The notes under the pieces were generated by a model. That model did not search any database and was not told the DNA's origin. It worked only from the letters and a program-made list of their open reading frames with translations. From contig DATBZA010000163.1 in the NCBI GenBank assembly GCA_036513415.1, positions 9,510 through 73,509 on the forward strand: 64,000 bases of DNA, written 5' to 3'. Of this stretch, positions 63,427 through 64,000 are shown one piece after another. The stretch comes from 40CM-4-68-19 sp036513415 (GTDB lineage Bacteria > Myxococcota > Myxococcia > Myxococcales > 40CM-4-68-19). A program made the translations under genes and the position numbers. Within the stretch, counting starts at the first letter, position 1, and the number at the start of each line of letters is the position of its first letter.

Positions 63427-63510
63427 CGCTGTGTTAACTCGCTCTCTGTCTTCTCTCCCCACGAGAGTTCGAAATCGGTGTCCTCCCGGTGCCAGCGGAG
63501 GACACTGGGG
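63427..63510. repeat. Direct repeat, right copy
   Basis: Same orientation as 62508-62589; begins about 46 bp upstream of the DUF2071 start. It keeps the hairpin core CTCTCCCCACGAGAG, in which the loop base differs while the stem is unchanged. Confidence 0.75.
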
Positions 63511-63722
63511 GGGGCCTCCGGTACCCCCGGTCCGTGTGCGAACAGGCAGAGAATCTGGCCAGCGACCGTAAGCAACCGCAGAGACCGCGAGAGCTTCTTG
63601 AGCGCTTTTACCGAGGACGTGACCCTCGCCGACTTTGGTCGCACCTGACCCGATCAAGCGACTGGAAGTACCAGGCGCGCGCCAAGTAGCGGGCCAGCGG
63701 CGCTACCGCGGAAGTGCCCCCA

Positions 63723-63839
63723 ATGTTCGAGAGCGCTGAGCTCGGCCACCACCTCGACTCCGCCAAGCAGGTGCCCCAGCCCCGCGAGGCACTGCTCGTC
63801 GAGACCTGGTTCTCAGAATATGACTTGACGAGAATATGA
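63723..63839 (+). pseudogene. N-terminal fragment of a polyphosphate:AMP phosphotransferase-like gene
   Basis: 38 codons: MFESAELGHHLDSAKQVPQP then REALL, followed by unrelated residues and a stop. The start is the hallmark N-terminus of PPK2-type polyphosphate:AMP phosphotransferases (family members are about 500 residues). Only the first 26 or so residues match. It ends inside the AT-rich promoter of the ArsR gene. 63511-63722 has no other supported feature. Confidence 0.6.
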
Positions 63840-63853
63840 GTGCTCGGCTATAT
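63815..63853 (+). promoter_or_regulatory. AT-rich promoter/operator region of the ArsR gene
   Basis: Two direct copies of AGAATATGA (63815-63823 and 63831-63839, period 16) and TTGACG (63825-63830) with TATAT 18 bases on (63849-63853). Base composition is strikingly AT-rich against its surroundings. The -10-like hexamer overlaps the ATG at 63852, so either transcription starts elsewhere or the true start codon is later. The repeated 9-mer is a plausible operator for the ArsR protein. Confidence 0.4.
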
Positions 63854-64000
63854 GTCTATCGTGGAATCATCGTTTGCCATCGTCGCGGAGCCCAACAGAC
63901 GGGCCATCTTGAGCCTGCTGCTCTCGTCTGAGCGCTCCGTTGGCGAGATCGAGCGCGAGCTTCGACTGTCGCAGCCGTCCGTCTCCAAGCACCTGCGAGT
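63852..64000 (+). CDS. ArsR-family HTH regulator, 3' truncated by window end
   Basis: The 49 visible residues open with SSFAIVAEPNRRAILSLLLS and continue through ERSVGEIERELRLSQPSVSK, the winged-helix start of ArsR regulators (DNA-recognition helix SQPSVSKHLRV). Metal-sensing Cys cannot be assessed because the rest lies outside. The gene reads rightward from an AT-rich promoter. Confidence 0.85.
   Translation, partial: MSIVESSFAIVAEPNRRAILSLLLSSERSVGEIERELRLSQPSVSKHLR

Overview
The window is GC-rich (roughly two-thirds G+C), gene-dense and free of recognisable transposases, rRNA, tRNA or CRISPR. The gene content suggests a delta-proteobacterial lineage, most likely Myxococcota: a solitary type II secretin, large Ser/Thr kinases with TPR tails, a trifunctional kinase/ATPase/histidine kinase, many lipoproteins with Pro/Asp-rich linkers, and planctomycete/myxobacterial-style DUF1501 and cytochrome-like lipoproteins. 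This taxonomic call is inference from gene families only.

Layout. 1-4100: C-terminal part of a molybdopterin oxidoreductase, a MAPEG membrane protein, a zinc-ribbon thioredoxin, a NodB-type deacetylase and a heptad-repeat secreted protein with a strong terminator hairpin. 4291-12940: a GAF/PAS histidine kinase, an ATP-grasp ligase paired with a zinc peptidase, a lone GspD secretin, a SixA phosphatase with a basic tail, a GH1 glycosidase and a small secreted protein. 13165-18700: amidase, an MBL relic, alkaline phosphatase with a coupled small partner, and a multiply frameshifted relic. 18966-25720: an 1843-residue trifunctional kinase, a cupin and another relic. 25773-32740: thiol peroxidase, serine hydrolase, a PaoABC-type aldehyde oxidoreductase operon (paoA has lost its Tat start) and a transaldolase with fused EF-hands. 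33072-40080: an outer-membrane barrel, a 5'-truncated sugar ABC permease leading into an L-fucose oxidation operon (fuconate dehydratase, fuconolactonase, mutarotase, SDR), and an InlB-repeat lipoprotein. 40382-53107: two SDRs, superoxide dismutase, a repeat protein, an alkaline-ceramidase homologue, a TPR kinase, an FAD monooxygenase, a cupin and a diguanylate cyclase.

53549-61043 is the most interesting stretch: a four-helix membrane protein with one evenly spaced histidine per helix, then a tight co-directional operon encoding a CxxCH lipoprotein, a Tat-exported DUF1501-like protein, a lipoprotein with two complete Rieske centres, a barrel-like protein and a CX4CH cytochrome-like lipoprotein, with a YceI protein opposite. 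Together they look like an undescribed envelope redox system.

A second theme is gene decay: at least seven genes survive only as fragments or carry several frame breaks (15269, 18101, 25045, 34933, 41240, 61337 and 63723). Two repeat families also occur. A 57-bp element lies upstream of two small minus-strand genes, and an approximately 83-bp direct repeat brackets the DUF2071 gene near the right end. The window ends inside an ArsR-type regulator.
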